Positions 35,347 through 50,662 of a stretch of 64,000 bases of DNA are shown one piece after another. The notes under the pieces are model-generated. The model saw only the letters and a list, made by a program, of their open reading frames with translations. It did not search any database and had not been told where the DNA came from. A program made the translations under genes and the position numbers. Source of the stretch: Moniliella sp. 'wahieum' (Eukaryota > Basidiomycota > Moniliellomycetes > Moniliellales > Moniliellaceae). The DNA is taken from NCBI GenBank assembly GCA_003971905.1, contig RSEE01000134.1, positions 62,001-126,000 on the forward strand, read 5' to 3'. Position 1 is the first letter of the stretch, and each line of letters starts with the position of its first letter.

Positions 35347-37878
35347 CGCCAACCCTACCGGGGGCATCGGTGCAACCAACACAGCAACACCCGCGCCACA
35401 GACGGGGATATATATAAGCCCCATCGTTAATCTGTTGGGTGCAGTGAGCAAGTATAGTAGGTTGCTACGACGCTCACCTCTCCCCTGATGGGATTCAAGT
35501 CGTCCATGGGGCAATCCAAGAATGCCAATGTGTGGAGGGGCATATGTCCGACCGACATTGTTCCGCAGGAAGGATGCGTTGCGCAGAGTGTGTCGCCTTT
35601 GTACAGTGTCAACCAAAAGCAAGCTCACCACAGAGGGGACCGCGAGACGGTGTCCAACAGAATGGGTGGCTTGTACCACGGCTTATGCTCCACTACTACT
35701 CCAATCCGTTCTGATGACTGCGATCCTGTCCATGCCCAAAAAGAACGCGTGTTTCAGTGCCATGACTAAGCGTATCTTGACTGGAATCAAGCCGGTGCAA
35801 GCTCAAGCGTAGATAAAGGAGATGCTTCCAGTCCCTTTTCTTAGTTCTGTGCAGGGTTGCATTCCGTCGACCCCCCCAAACAATTGTGCTCATTGAGCCA
35901 TCGGCGCACCAAGCCCGGCTATTTTTCCAGACGAAAAGGGCGAGACTGCCTTACGGCGAATCACGGATGGAAAGTCGCTTGGTTCATTCCCCTCGTATCC
36001 ATTCACCATTCACCATTCACCACATTCACACCCCACGAACAAAACGTACAAACAAGGCACGCGGTTTTACTGTGTACTCTCACCCAACTTAGTCAAGCAT
36101 ATTGCAGCGGGCTGTACCAAGCCCTCCTCGCCGCTTAGGGGGACTGAGCTATAGTAGCGCAGGCAGAGCGTCTTCTGGTACGACGGTGCTCCCATCATAC
36201 GTCATTTTCTCTTGAACCCTTGCCCTTTATTGGTCGACATCATCGCCTCCTTCCTCCACCCCGGCGTTTTTGACGCTGGAGGGCGAAAAGAGCGGGCCGT
36301 TGTGCCCTTCCTCTGCTGTACCATCTAAGGTGGGATTGCTGATGCGCTGATGAGGTCGTCAGAGCGCCATGCGCCCGCGGTAGTAGTCGTGCATGCACCG
36401 TCTCGAGTGGTTCACGTAGTTGTTGGAGACCGCCATCGACCATCCTTAATCAGCTTATTGATGAATCCTTTCCCAGAAAACGCGGATGGCAGCCCACTGG
36501 CCTCCAGAACACCATCTTCGGAGCTGTGGTGCGCACCGACTGTGAGCTATGGCGCGAAGCTTCTCTCGCTTGCCTCGCTCGCTCGCCCACATGGTGCGCG
36601 CTACGTACGTCACCGTCCCGCGTCCCGCTCTCCCCCCTGGTCCCCCCCCCCCCCATCGTTCGACCGTGGAGGCTGGCAGCCGTGGTTTTTTGTTCCGTCA
36701 CACTTTGGCCCAGTGGCCGTGCAATTGCAATCCCCACCACCAAGGGACCTGTATTTCTCACCATCTCCGTGGTACTGCTACCCATTGGTCCTCACAGTTC
36801 CGGCCGCAGGCCTATTACCCCCTCTCACCGACACACGGTTTTTGTGTGCCGTCACGGCACAGCAACAATAGCCGCTTCGACGTCCGTTGTCCTACTGTGC
36901 TTTCTCGGTCATTCAGAGCATACATGTCCCAACCGCGGCATCGCGATTAGGATCCTACCCCCCCCCCCCCCCCGCGCGGCCTACTATTATTACTACTACT
37001 AGTGTGGACGGACACATGTCTCGACTGACAAAATTGATAGTTGAATCGAATATCCGATTGCAGAGTTGCGGGGGCAAGTCTCGTCTGTTCCCCCGGGACA
37101 CGCTTTTCGACAGGTAACCTGGACCAGGCAGGCAGCCCAGCTGAGGGTAGCCTACCCTGTGGGCGTAGCGCCACTGTTGGGCCGAGGCGTCTTCGATCGA
37201 AAGAAACAGGAGCGAAGAGCTATCCGGGCAGCTACGGGGAGTTCGGCCAGGCACGGGGATTGAGGATGGGGAATGAGGATCGCGGATTGGAGATTGGAGA
37301 TTGAGGATGGGGGATCAGGGATTGGGAATTGAGGATTGGAGATTGAGGATTGGAGAGTGAGGATTGAGGATTGAGGATTGAAGATTGAGGATTGGGGATT
37401 GGGGATTGAGGATTGAGGATTGGGGGTGGGGGATGGAGGATGATCCAAGAGACGCGGGATGCGCTCCCCTTTTTTCACGCAGTACAAAAAAAACGGCACA
37501 GACACAAGCGAACAAACGAGAACAGAAGAGAACAGGAGGAGAACAGAAGAAGACAGGTAGGGAACAGGGACGGGCAGCACAGAGCGGACGGACAGACAGA
37601 CTCGAGGGAACAATGACAAACGAGAAAAAACATCAGAACAAGCAACAAGGATCCCGTCCATCAAGGAACAAGAACCCAATATTGGAACCCAGGACCTAGG
37701 GGCTAGTGCCTAGTGCCTAGTGCCTGCAGGACAGCACAGCACACTGAGGCCTGAGGATGCGGCATGTGGGGGTTGGGGGGTTGGGTACACCCTGCCCCTG
37801 CCCCTGTCCCTGCCCCTGCCCCTGCCCTTGCCCTTGCCCTATCATCCACCACCACCCGCCCGTGCCGGGTGAACTGCT
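35347..37878. other. 2.5 kb region with no secure gene
   Basis: It contains the ERD2 upstream TATA (35409-35417); a stretch at 35,427-35,800 whose minus frame (GHMPLHTLAFLDCPMDDLNP) is coherent but unrecognised; a C16 run at 36,958-36,973; and a GATTGAG microsatellite. A short minus frame near 36,350-36,440 (NNYVNHSRRCMHDYYRGRMA) could be the last exon of a small gene, but I cannot extend it. A + frame near 36,550-36,950 has hydrophobic stretches but shifts phase and lacks motifs. A four-fold CTAGTGC-type repeat lies at about 37,696-37,724. Confidence 0.4.
37261..37442. repeat. GATTGAG/GATTGGG microsatellite array
   Basis: About 180 bp of imperfect tandem GAGGATTG, GGGATTG and GAGATTG units. 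The strand asymmetry is marked (purines on the + strand). It lies about 440 bp beyond the 3' end of the large leftward gene. Confidence 0.85.
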
Positions 37879-38384
37879 TCAAATCGCAGTCCACAGACCA
37901 TCGGGACCGGCAAACTGAGAAGGGGAGAGCTCAGCATCGGCTTCATGGGCATGGACTTGGGGTTGGGGTTGGGGTTGGGCTGCGTCGGGCAGGGCAGCGG
38001 ACCACTCGCCCGAGCGCGGGGACGGACGCGGGGTGAGGGGCGAGGTGGGGCGAAGGGTGTGGCGGGAGGGGCAGGAACGGCGTGTCTTCCACGGCGGGCG
38101 GCAGGGTGGCGAGACAGGGCAGTGAGGGCAAGTGGGGCAGCGTAGGCAGGCGAGAAGGTAGCTGCGGATGGCCCTGGAGCTTGTCTTGGCTCGTTGCACA
38201 AGCAAGCGCTTGGGAAGGCACATGTGCGCCCGCTGTTGTTGAATGCACCTCCTTGGCCCAGTCGGAACGCACACCGGCCGTCTTGCCCACCTCGGCCGCC
38301 CACTCGGTCCAGGGCGGACAGGGCTGGTCGTCGTCGTCCGACGCAAACGAGTCGGACGTGTCGGCAGACGGTAAGGGCGCATTC

Positions 38385-38436
<52 letters not shown>

Positions 38437-39097
38437 ATACCCATACCATACATCCTGTCCCGCAGCGCGCGCATCAGCCTTGGCCCCGACGTGCCCCAGC
38501 TCGCGCACGTGCATCGTCTTGGGCGCCGCGACGACCGGATCCACAGTCACGTCCCACCCGGCCTCAGGCTCTTCCCCGTCCCACTCGTCCTCAGCCAACA
38601 GCGCCGCCACTTCTTCCGGCGACTCTTCCAGGATCACACTGTGATGCCGCACAGGCGTCCAGTACGACCCATCCTCGCTCTCGCCCGCCGCCGCGGCGGG
38701 GGGAAGCGGAAGTGGCACAGCCGGCGGCGCCGACTGCGCCACCGCCGCCTCACGCGACGGCACAGCAGGCAACTTTTCCGCCCCACCTGCCTGGTCCCAG
38801 CCTAACGGCATCCAAGCCGGGTCCTGTGCTTGTGCTTGTAAGTGTGCCTGTGCATGGCCCTGTGCCTGGGACTTCGACCCGTACCCCAACGCCAAATTCG
38901 GCGATTCGGCCGCGGACGCGCCCAGGTCCGTGCCCAGGTTCAAGCCCAGTCCCAAGCCCAGCCCGAGCCCGACCGTCTCGACCGCTCCGTCGCCATCGGC
39001 GCACCCAGCCCCGTACTCGAACTCGTGGCCGTGGCCATGACCGTGGTTGTACTCGTGACCGTTCACTTGGCTGGCAGGGTCCAACTCACCGCCCTCG

Positions 39098-39186
<89 letters not shown>

Positions 39187-42100
39187 GACGCACGGCACCA
39201 ACGTCGGCGTTAGCGACGCACAGGGGCTAGCGGGTCGCGGGACATGCCGTTCCGCGCTCTGGGCCTGTTCGCGCTCCTGCTCCCGTTCCGCACTCGCGAC
39301 GGACGCACCACGACCCGCGGACGAAACCCACGTGCCGTTGGCGCCGGTGCCGGTGCTGGCGGCGTGGGCAAGACAGGGAGGTGCGTGCAAGGTACGGGCG
39401 GGGTGACGGTCACGACGGGCGTGCGCAGGCCACGGGGCACAGCGGTTGCTGGCCCAGCGGGAACGGGAGAGTGAGCAGGAGCAGGAGAGTGAGGGGGCGG
39501 GAGAGTGAGCGGGAGAGCGGGGGGAGAGTGGGCGGGAGAGGGAGTAGGGCCCGGGGAGAGTCCGGGGAGAGGGTGAGGCCCAGTGCGCCCGGGTGGGAAG
39601 GGTAGCCAGGCGCCGGCACCGAGGCAAAGGCGCGTGCTGAAGTGGGCGTGTGTGGGTGCAGGAGCGGGCTGGTACCGGGCCCTGGGACTGGACTTGGACC
39701 GTCGCGTGGCACGGCAGAGGCGGGGTGCGGCGCGTGGGGCGAGAGCGAGCGCAGGGCCAAACCCGAACCCGAACGCGAACCCGGAGCGGGAGCTGAAGCG
39801 GGAGCAGAAGCTGAAGCAGAAGCTGAAGCTGAGAGAGAGGGAGAGGGAGAAGCCGAAGCTGAGGTGGCAGTCGACGTGGGCGTCACGGTCCGTGGAGAAG
39901 GAGAAGAAGGTACAAGGCGGAGTGAGCAGCGCCAGTTGGCTCCGGCGCGACGAGGAACGACGAGACGATCGACGAACCGGTACGTCGTCCCACGCTTGGC
40001 CTGAAAACGCAGGTGAAGTGTCGGGTACCGCGGGCCACGCCCACGCAGTAGGCGGCGCAGTGGGCAGCCGCTTGTCACCCAACGGTAACGGCGACCGCCC
40101 GGGCGACGGTAACGACAATGGCGACCGCGCTGGCGACGACGACGGTAACGGTGACCGCGACGATACCGCTAACGGCGAGCGGGCCGGGGACGGTGTCGCG
40201 TGGCCTGCCGAGCGTGATGAGACCGCGCGGACGGCGAGAGGCGCGGCGGCGAAGGCGAGGGCAGGACCAAGTCGTACTTTTCCGGGGGCAGGTGCGGGCT
40301 GCGCGGGCTGTGCGGACTGCGTTTGCTCTCTTCGCTGTGCGAGGGCGATACGGCGGAGTTGTGTGGTGTGGTGTGCGCGGGCGTAGGTGTAGCTGTGGAT
40401 GTAGCTGTAGCTGTAGGGGTAGGTGTAAGTGTAGGTGTAGGTGCAGGTGCAGGCGCAGCCAGCCCACGCGTCCCGCTCGTTCCGTCCATGGGGGCTGGAG
40501 AGCGGCAAGCCGAACGGGACCGCAACGTCGACCGGGCCATGGGCTGCTCGGTGTCCGTCTGCTCCGTGGCCGCGTGGGCGTCAATGATGGTCGTGTCGCC
40601 GGCGCCAAGAGTGGTGTCCGCGACGGTTGTGTCGCCGGCGCCGATGGTGGCGTCCGCAATGGACGTGTCGAGCGTCTCCGAGACCGAGGTGAGGGAGGAC
40701 TGGCCAGGGGGGTTGAACAGGCCCTTGCCCTGCGCCTGCGCCAAGGCGTCCTGCCAGTGCAGCCCGAAACTCAGCCGCGAAGTAAACGTGAGCAGCGGCG
40801 AGCCGGTGGTGGAGATGGCGCCTTGCACCAGAGGCCGATCGTTAGGCGGCGCAAGCATGTTCCCATCCGCGTGCCTCGTCGTCGTTCTTCTTGTTCTTGC
40901 TCTTTTTCTTGCTCGTGCTCGTGCTCGTGCTCTTGTTCTTGCGCTTGCTCTGGCGCAGTGCAATCCAAATCCAACCCGATGCCCAGTCCCAGGCCTAATG
41001 TGTCGCCCTCATGCAACGGTGGCAGCGGTAAGGGCTTGATGGACGAGCCGGCGCCCGATCCCGATCCCGAGCCCGAGCCGGGAGGGAGCGACATGGACAC
41101 CGTTTCGGAAATCGTCGTGGCGGGGTGGAGGGCGCGACCGAGTCCGTGGGCTCCATCTCGGCTGCCCCGCAGTATGCACCGCACTGCTCATCGTCGTCGT
41201 TGTCAAGGTGCGTGCCGTCAGGCCCGGGGGCGAGGCATGAGCGTCCCCTGCCACATCGGGGCCCGCTGCGGTGCGCGACGGCGCCAGCGCCAGCGGCTGC
41301 GATAGTGGCTGACCGGCGCATGGGAATGGGCATGGGCATGGGCATGGAATGGGAATGGGCATGGGAATGGGAATGGGAACTAGTGGGCGCAGCGGCAAGC
41401 AGTGGGTCGGGCTGGTCCTGGTTCAAGGAGGACGCGTTGGAGGTGGTCGGTCCGACGAGGGGAACGAGTAGCCGTGTTCGGTCCCGGCTGACGAGACCCA
41501 GGATAGGACCGATTGGCGTTTCTCTTGTGCGCTGAGCGTGGGCAAGGGGGAACGGAACGGGCCTTGGGCCGGCTGCGGCGACGCGCTGTCCAGCGCCGGC
41601 GAGGCGAGCCAGTGCGCGACACAGGCGTCTATGCCATTGGCCGTGTGCGCCGTCGCAGTGGTGGCGGTGCTGATTCGCGTGCCTGCTTGCGCAATCGCGA
41701 GCGGAACAGTGGGCTGTCGCCCCGGGCTGGATTGGGCGACGGCGTCAGCTCCGAGCTGGGGCTCGCCGACCCAGCGGCGGCAGCGTCGGCGTAGCTTCTG
41801 TATCGTTGACAGTCGATGCTGGAGGTGGGACAGCGGCCGTACGCAGCAAGTCGAGCGGGCTGGGCGTCGGAGCTGGCAGTTGACGAAGGTGCGGTGTCAG
41901 CTCGGACGAAGGCGCCGGGGCAAACGCATCGTTCAACCGCACCCACGCACTATCCGACAGAGACGCCGAGGTGGACCCGTCGTCGATCCAAGGCGTGGTG
42001 GACGGGACATCTTGCGAGGTAGGCGGTAAGGGCCGCGTGTAGGCGCGGGCGGGAGAAGGCGTGGAGGAGGAGGAGGAGAGGTCCGAGGTGGAGCGGGCGG

Positions 42101-43195
42101 CCAAGGCGGCACCCAAGGAACTCAACAGCGTTTGCGACGCAGGCGAGCATTTCCACCTGCTGGTGGTGGCGGGGGCACGGGGGATGGCCCGAGGGACGGA
42201 GGCGCGTCGGGATGGACCGCTGACAGGGGCGAATCGCGCGAGAGCCAACTGGTCACGGCGTCAAAATCGGCTGGGCTCCAACTGGGAGGAAGACAGGCTA
42301 GGGTGGGAACAACGAGGTCAGCTTTCCCTGACACACACAGGCGATGACGGAAGGGGGGGGGGGGGACGTACTGGCAAGAGAGGTGTAGCTGACGGAGCGG
42401 CTTCGTCGGCGGGTGTGGCGCAGCGAGGAGCACGAGTCGACGTCGGGCAGGGCCAGGAGCTTGGCCGGGGCAGAGGCGAGGCCGGGCGGGCCCGCGTTCT
42501 TGGCGGCAGGGGCGGCGGGCAGGCGGGCGGGGCACGCTGGGGGCGGGCCGGGGGCAGGCTGAGGGCGGGGGACGCGGGGTGGTGCTGGCGTTGGAGGGGG
42601 TATGGGTGTGGGTAGAGGAGGCGAGGGGGCGGGTAGACGCCGCGGTAGGCCTGCGGGGGCGAGGCGCTGGCCTCGGAGGGGGAGTAGAAGACGTGGCTGG
42701 TCTGGAGGCTGGTGGCCCAGCTGATGGCGCTGCCCTGGTGGTGTGTGCTGGTGTGGATGTGGGTGGGAGGGGGGGCACGGGGGGCATGGGTGCTGCTGCT
42801 GGGCCGAGGCGAGCAGGTTGGAGTCGGAGCGGGCCGAGGCGCGGCGGTAGAGGGCGGCGGGGGAGGTGCGGGGCGGGGTGAGGGGCGCGGGAGGGGGAGG
42901 GCGGCGTAGAGGGGCGTGGAGCGGGGTGGCGTAGATGGAGGCGGAGGTGGCGGTGGAGGAGGAGGGGTTGCTGGTGTGGCGCGGGGCGTAGTGCCGGTGG
43001 TGGTGGTGGTACTACTGCTGCTGTGCTGCTGCCGCCGAGCTTGTGGAAGAGGCGGGCGAGGCGGCCCGAGCCGGCGGAGCCGCTGGTGCGGCGGCCGGAG
43101 GGGGGCTGGGCGGGCGGGAAGGAGGGTGGGGGGGGGCTGGGGAAGGGCATGGGCATGGGCGCGGGCATGGACATGGGCATGGAGGGGCGCGACAT
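37879..43195 (-). CDS. Very large intrinsically disordered low-complexity protein
   Basis: From the ATG at 43195 (MSRPSMPMSMPAPMPMPFPS, preceded by an uninterrupted CCA-triplet leader) a coding pattern continues leftward across many frame changes to a likely stop at 37879 (QFAGPDGLWTAI). That makes about 1,770 codons. Early residues include SGRLARLFHKLGG, a possible amphipathic helix. Later recognisable stretches are ADFDAVTSWLSRDSPLSAVH, LSAQEKRQSVLSWVSSAGTE, GDTTVADTTLGAGDTTIIDA, EEVAALLAEDEWDGEEPEAG and CPPWTEWAAEVGKTAGVRSD. Simple-sequence inserts encode Gly-Glu (39091-39186), Gly-Leu, and Met-Gly or Gly-Tyr (38385-38450) dipeptide runs. I recognise no catalytic domain. It may be a cell-cortex or cell-wall-related scaffold, but that is a guess. 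It could be two genes; I saw no clear internal stop-start boundary. Confidence 0.45.
38385..38450 (-). repeat. Hexanucleotide CCCATA array inside the large gene
   Basis: About nine CCCATA units followed by imperfect ones. Read leftward, the three frames give Val-Trp, Gly-Tyr or Met-Gly repeats. Met-Gly joins best to the downstream acidic frame NAPLPSADTSDSFASDDDD. Confidence 0.85.
39091..39186 (-). repeat. Hexanucleotide CCCTCA array inside the large gene
   Basis: About 15 near-perfect CCCTCA units (TGAGGG on the coding strand), in frame as Glu-Gly dipeptides. It resembles a variant telomere repeat but is internal and coding. Confidence 0.88.
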
Positions 43196-45749
43196 GGCGG
43201 GGAGGGGGGGGGGAGATGGTGGTGGTGGTGGTGGTGGTGGTGGTGGATGCTTTTCGGGCGGAGGCGCGTCGGACGGGGGGCGGCCGACTGGGACGCGTTC
43301 AACGTTGGATGCGGGCGGCACAATTTGACAGGTGCGGTTGCATGCAAGCAGTAGATGCAGGGGGCGCAGCGCCATCAGCCATCGGCCACCGATCGCTCAC
43401 CCATCGTGCTTGCTCCCGCGCCGCGGGCACGGGGCCACTCGTGCCGCCGCTCAACTCTACGCGGGTGCGCAGCACACTGGCGCGCTGCCGGGCGGCTGCT
43501 GCTGGAATGTGCGCTCCCACCGCGGCGCCCGCACAGGCGCAGTGTGGGGGATGCTGCGCCCGCGTGCCGGAGGCAGCTGCGTCGACAAGCGTGCCGCCAG
43601 CGTGGCAGCCCGGCGCAGCGCCTGCGCGCTGACCATGCACGGGGCATGCCCGGCGCATGCAGCCGATCGGCCCTCTGCGTGCCGATCGCGGCAGGCGGAC
43701 TGGGCCAGTGCCTGAGATCTGAGATGTGAGTCTGAGGCCCAGGCGGATTGGCATGCAGTATGCACGCCCCCTGGCAGCATCTGCCCCCTGCCAAGCCCAC
43801 CCGCCTGCCTGCGCGCCCGCTCTCATTCCCATTCCGATATCTCCTATTAGTGCCTCCATTGTCCGCGCCAGGCCACAGATCCCACATGCCACCTGCCACC
43901 TGCCGCCCACGTCCCCCTCCCGTGCGCGTCGCCTCCTGTCCCACCACCCGCACACCCCACCGTCACCTTCTCCATCCGGCATGCCCCCCCTCCGCCCATC
44001 AAACACCGCATCCATGTGCCACGCCATGCCACGCACCGCGTCCGACACGTCGTCCTTCCCCTTCAGGATGCGCCCGCCGCTGCGGTCCATGCCATGCCAT
44101 GCCACTCTGGCACGCGACACGTAACAGCTACCATTCTCGCTCTCCCTCCCACCAGCGGCGCAGCGATTCAACCGCACCCAGCACTGCGTACTCATCCGTA
44201 CTCGTACTCAGTACGCTCTCTCATGCTCTCATACCCATCCATTCCCAGTGCCTGGTGATCTGGCACCCACACTCCTGGGTTTCGTCTACGTGACGGTGAC
44301 GTGTGACGGTGACATGTGACGTTTGACAGCGGGGATCTGCATCTGACAGCCCCAGTCGGGCAGCAAGTAAAAAGACAGCGGTGCGCGGACGGGTGTGTGC
44401 GAGGTGCGCGAATGTGGTGCACGCCTACGCCTAAGGCCTACCATCGATCGACAGAGAAACGCAAATGCCGTTTGCGGAAAGAAACTGAGAACAAGAGTCG
44501 CTGCATCTGGCAGAGGGTTACGCCATAAGGACTAACGTCCTAACCCTTAAACGTTACACGTTGCACGTTACACCTTTTACACCTTAGCGTTTAACGTTAA
44601 TGTTAGTTGCCTCTTCACATGCTTCACAGGGCGACCATTGCCCGCGCCGGGTGTTCGGTCAAGCTGACCTGACGCCCTGACGCCCTCGGCCTGACCGATT
44701 AGCAGTGGTCACCACTCCTATATGTCCACGTACTACTTGCCCTATTTTGGTAGATCGTTTTGTCCCTTCCAACTCCAGTAGTCCTTCCCGACCTATAGTC
44801 ATAAGAACCTACTCTCCGCGTAACGCGTAACCGGTACCCCCTCCCGACTGAGATTTCCCTCTGGTTTTCGCCCTATCGGGCAAGGCAGGCCATGCTGTCT
44901 CGGTTTCTCATCATCAACTAATCCACCGTGCCAAAAGCACGGTGTGACAGAGTCATCACTCTTGGATTCTTCCGTGAAAGGCAAGAGTGGAGTTATAACC
45001 TGTGAAAAACCAGAGAGTAGGCAGCGGAGGGTGGATTAAGGATTGCATTGCACACGAGCTACAGGCCGAGAGGCTAGAGAAGGTTCCTGCCGCCAGGAAG
45101 GAATCTTGCACGGTACGAACGTTCAAGCTTCAAGTCGGACGTTCAGTTGAGCCCAAAGCTTCCCCGCTTTGGGCCCCCGGGGGCGCCACTACAACGTTCC
45201 TTGTCACAGGCCTAGGTAGCGCCGCTGGCGAGGGGCCAGGAAGATGTGGCAGTCCATGCTAATTGAAGGAGAACTACTTAGACTCTATGGGCTCGGAGGT
45301 CAGCGGTTGAAGCTGGTGCAAGGTCCGAGACGCACTGCTTCGACACACTGAATGGATCCTCCTCGACACCGACACCGACATCGAGACACCAGACGCCCAA
45401 TCCTCCCATGGAACGGACACCGTGGCCCTTGCCCCATCGGACGGGGGTCACCAGTCATGCATCCATCCATGCTGGACCGCGAAGGGGGGGGGGGGGGGGG
45501 TACCAGGCGCTATTACCCGCCCATGCGCGCGCGTCGGACTCACGATGGTCCACCAAGTGTCCCACGCCGGGAGGGGGTGTACGGGACGGATGGCTAGTTC
45601 TATAGAAGCAACTCTGTCTCGCAGCATTTTCGCTCTCTACCTCCCACGCGCCAAGAGAGCAAGAGGGCTAGGGGGGAGGGAGGGGCTATTGTACCAAAAG
45701 ACCAAACGCCCGGGGGAAGGTATTCTTGCTTGGTATGAATATGCCTTAC
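43196..45749. other. 2.5 kb region upstream of the large gene and beyond the COX10 stop; no gene
   Basis: The first part is the CCA-triplet leader (about 43215-43247) and upstream sequence of the large gene. A 298-codon minus frame at 43,299-44,195 is open but lacks motifs and seems to be a GC-driven chance frame. Near 44,530-44,600 are ACGTTACAC-type repeats. A G17 run occupies 45,484-45,500. AAGCTTCAAG occurs at 45,124. No RNA gene is recognised. Confidence 0.45.
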
Positions 45750-47064
45750 CTATCTTGGTGCTGGTTCCACCGGCGCATCCTGTTCGGACGTTGGCGCTGG
45801 GGCCGAGCGGGTCCAGAGATCGGTTTTGCAAAACATGGCGAGCAGCATCACGGCGGGCAAATGCCAGAGGGAGGTGAGGAAACATTGGCGGGCCGACTTG
45901 TTGTCGGCGTAGCGGTAAAAGCGCCAGGAGGTGCGAAGGAGCGCCAAGTTGGGCAGGAGCGAGAGCGCAGCAAATGCCGGTACGACCGCGGGGGTCGTGC
46001 CGACCCAGGGGAGCGCGAGACAGGTGGGGATGAGCACGAGCGCATACCGCATCGCCGTGCGCCGGTTCAGCCCCGGGTTCAGCACCGACATCATCCGGTA
46101 CGCCCCCGCGCGCATAGTCCGAGCACAGCGTGTGGCTCAGCGCATTAAAGTGCGGGAACTGCCAGGCAAACAGGATGAGCGCCAGCATCCAGGCTGGCGC
46201 ATCGGCAAGACTGGTCAAACTGCCGTTGGTCACCGCGGCCCAGCCCATGAGCGGCGGAATGGCGCCGACCAAACTGCCGACCCAGGTATTGACAATGTGC
46301 AAGCGCTTGAGCGGGGTGTAGATGAACGAGTAGAGCACAATGTTGCCTGCGCCCAAGAGTGCGACGGTCGGATTGACCAGCGTGGCGAGCATCGTTACCC
46401 CGCTCACGGCGGTCGCAGTGGCAAACAGCGCTGCACGCAGGTGGGTCGTCTGCCGCGCCGGGAGGGGCCGGTTGCGCGTGCGCACCATCTGCGCATCGTA
46501 CGGCGCTTCGAGAAACTGGTTCAACGCATTCGCCGCACAGGAACACAGGCCCATGCCAGCTGTCAACGACAGCAGCGTCGCCACGCTCGCCCCGGCACTC
46601 AGGCTGGCCGGCACAAGCGCGTACCCGGCCATGCCAGTCAACATCATCAGGAACGTCAGCCGCGACTTGGACAGTGCCTTGCATGCTCCAACACGCGCCG
46701 CGCCGTTGCGCGCGGTACGGGCACCCACCCGGGCGCGAGCGCTTGGCCGGGCACCGCCCACGCATGCGCATCGGGCCGATCGCCATGGTAGCCGACAAAC
46801 GTGCGCTTGGGGTCGTTGGACGGCGTTGCGTACGCGGCGCGCAAGGACGCCAGCAGCTCGGCGGTGCGCCGCGCGCTCCCCACGCCCGGCCGAGCGTGGG
46901 AGGAAGAGCTCGACGAGCCCGGGCTTGCGCGTGGAAGCAGGAGAAGGAGAAGAAGGAGGAGGCGACGAGGCGACGGACGAGAGGGGGCGCGACACGCACG
47001 GCCTAGGGAAGGCGGAGGAGAGGAGGCGGGCGGGCGGGTATAAGAGGGGCGCACGCCGCAGCAT
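45750..47064 (-). CDS. COX10: Protoheme IX farnesyltransferase, mitochondrial
   Basis: Cox10 is a UbiA-family prenyltransferase of the inner membrane. It converts heme B to heme O, the first step to heme A for cytochrome oxidase. The ATG at 47064 (MLRRAPLLYPPARLLSSAFP) gives a clear targeting peptide. A frame change near 46,900-46,680 leads to LSKSRLTFLMMLTGMAGYAL. The first Asp-rich motif is in NQFLEAPYDAQMVRTRNRPL. Helices carry GAGNIVLYSFIYTPLKRLHI and NTWVGSLVGAIPPLMGWAAV. The second motif region is FPHFNALSHTLCSDYARGGY, with one frame break at about 46,108, then RMMSVLNPGLNRRTAMRYAL. The stop is at 45750. About 438 codons, as expected. Divergent from NCL1. Confidence 0.95.
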
Positions 47065-47319
47065 GCCTGCGCACAGCGTGGAGGTGGGGGAGAGAAGACA
47101 ACAAGGCCGATGGCAGCGGCTGGGACAAGTAGTAAGTGCTTCGGCTGTGTCTGGGGGGGAACATCCATCCATCCATCCCACGGCCAGCCAATTTGCAATG
47201 TTCAATCTGCCTCGGCGGAACGCCGGAACGACGCCCGCTGCGTTTGAAAGTTGCACCGCCGAGAGAGGAAAAAAAAACCAGAAAACGCTGCCCCCACAAA
47301 ACACCTTCTCCGCAACACC
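47065..47319. promoter_or_regulatory. COX10/NCL1 bidirectional promoter
   Basis: 255 bp separate the two start codons. It contains CATCCATCCATCC (47163-47176), an A9 run (47270-47278) and an A/C-rich leader before NCL1. No TATA box is evident. Confidence 0.45.
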
Positions 47320-50446
<3,127 letters not shown>

Positions 50447-50662
50447 GACGTTCGGACGGAGCCCGAGCGCCGGCAAGCGGATGGGAATCAGATGCATTTG
50501 ACATGTGAAATGGAGATCCATCGTTAATCAGTGCAGTTGGTAAGGGCAGATAGCGTTCCGTGGACAAGGACAGAGCGTTCTACGTGCGAGGAGGTCCTGC
50601 TGTGTGGGGGGAGGGAAAGAGGGAGGGGGAGGGAAAGAGGGAGAAGGAGAGCAACTTGCTTC

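Noticed and set aside
35427-35800. Possible second copia fragment
   Set aside because: The minus frame is coherent (PLHTLAFLDCPMDDLNPIRG) but I could not match it to any integrase, reverse transcriptase or gag motif.
36526-37002. Hydrophobic + frame with two membrane-like segments
   Set aside because: It needs phase changes, includes a homopolymer C run and has no family signature; not strong enough for a gene call.
39091-39186. CRISPR-like or telomeric array
   Set aside because: It is a direct hexamer tandem without spacers, in frame within a coding pattern, and not at a chromosome end.
43299-44195. 298-codon open frame on the - strand
   Set aside because: Composition is Gly/Arg/Ala-rich with no motif or start context; nearby frames on both strands are equally open.
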